Of a DNA stretch of 52,064 nucleotides, positions 52,011-52,064 are shown piece by piece (position 1 is the first letter of the stretch; each line of letters begins with the position of its first letter). The notes beneath the pieces are model-generated. The model saw nothing but the letters and a program-made list of their open reading frames with translations. It was not told the origin of the DNA and ran no database searches. The position numbers were made by a program, and so were the translations under genes. This DNA is from an uncultured bacterium (GTDB lineage: Bacteria > Bacillota > Clostridia > Lachnospirales > Lachnospiraceae): positions 1-52,064 of the forward strand of contig CANSYK010000019.1 in the NCBI GenBank assembly GCA_947651225.1. Reading direction: 5' to 3'.

Positions 52011-52064
52011 AGAAAGCTTCCTGTATAATTTAAAGTGTAAAGGGAGTTGACCAAAGAAAATACC

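Overview
The window looks like a chromosome segment of a low-GC, anaerobic, spore-forming Firmicute, most likely a gut Lachnospiraceae-type clostridium. The evidence is AGGAGG-type ribosome sites throughout, a Fur/PerR regulator next to a reverse rubrerythrin, sporulation and germination genes (BofA, a YaaL-like protein, a Csp-type S8 protease), a Gram-positive Tad pilus locus, large secreted proteins with bacterial Ig or leucine-rich repeats, and tRNA genes without an encoded CCA. The family is inferred from gene content; no species can be named.

Layout. 1-5 kb: a YesM-type sensor kinase, a decayed solute-binding lipoprotein, tRNA-Lys(CTT), a short-chain dehydrogenase and many small hairpin repeats. 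5-7.3 kb: a 52-residue Cys-containing protein, a HAD phosphatase, and rplJ-rplL behind an L10 leader. 7.3-17 kb: a secreted nuclease, a GH59-like glycosidase with Ig repeats, a gene fragment, a CLC channel, PerR and reverse rubrerythrin, and a BspA-like surface protein. 17-27 kb: a membrane-anchored TIR/beta-propeller protein, a DHH phosphoesterase, a two-component pair, glycogen phosphorylase and a PrcB-type lipoprotein. 27.5-37.4 kb: a minus-strand Tad pilus operon (TadV, Z, A, B, C, Flp pilin, DUF5702 protein, TadE-like proteins, a second prepilin peptidase, an FHA protein). 37.5-43.3 kb: bofA and yaaL, then a Csp-type S8 protease gene cut in two by a 3,295-bp element carrying a large serine recombinase and a hemerythrin/response-regulator protein. 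43.5-45 kb: a long ClpX. 45-52 kb: tRNA-Arg(CCT) and its accessory region: a remnant bounded by a 42-bp repeat of the tRNA 3' end, a frameshifted ORF6N gene, an Abi/HEPN gene, and a two-component system followed by an ABC permease.

The strongest signal is the split protease gene. Its 5' part (43332 down to 43012) stops at the catalytic Asp-Thr-Gly motif and its 3' part (39716 down to 38283) resumes at Ile-Asp-Tyr. Removing 39717-43011 joins the parts in frame into a 584-codon Csp-type protease with a complete triad. Both junctions share GGGG, which fits serine-recombinase exchange at a GG core. With sporulation genes next door, this looks like a skin-type element whose excision would rebuild a germination protease. 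That regulatory role is inference.

The second theme is small dispersed repeats. One family has TA flanks and GAGCGTGTTTGAAAATT-type ends, one has GGAACTGTAAATAA ends, and there is a third two-copy family and a 52-bp hairpin present as an inverted pair. They sit at gene ends and in several cases supply or abut stop codons. No rRNA, CRISPR array or complete autonomous transposon was seen.
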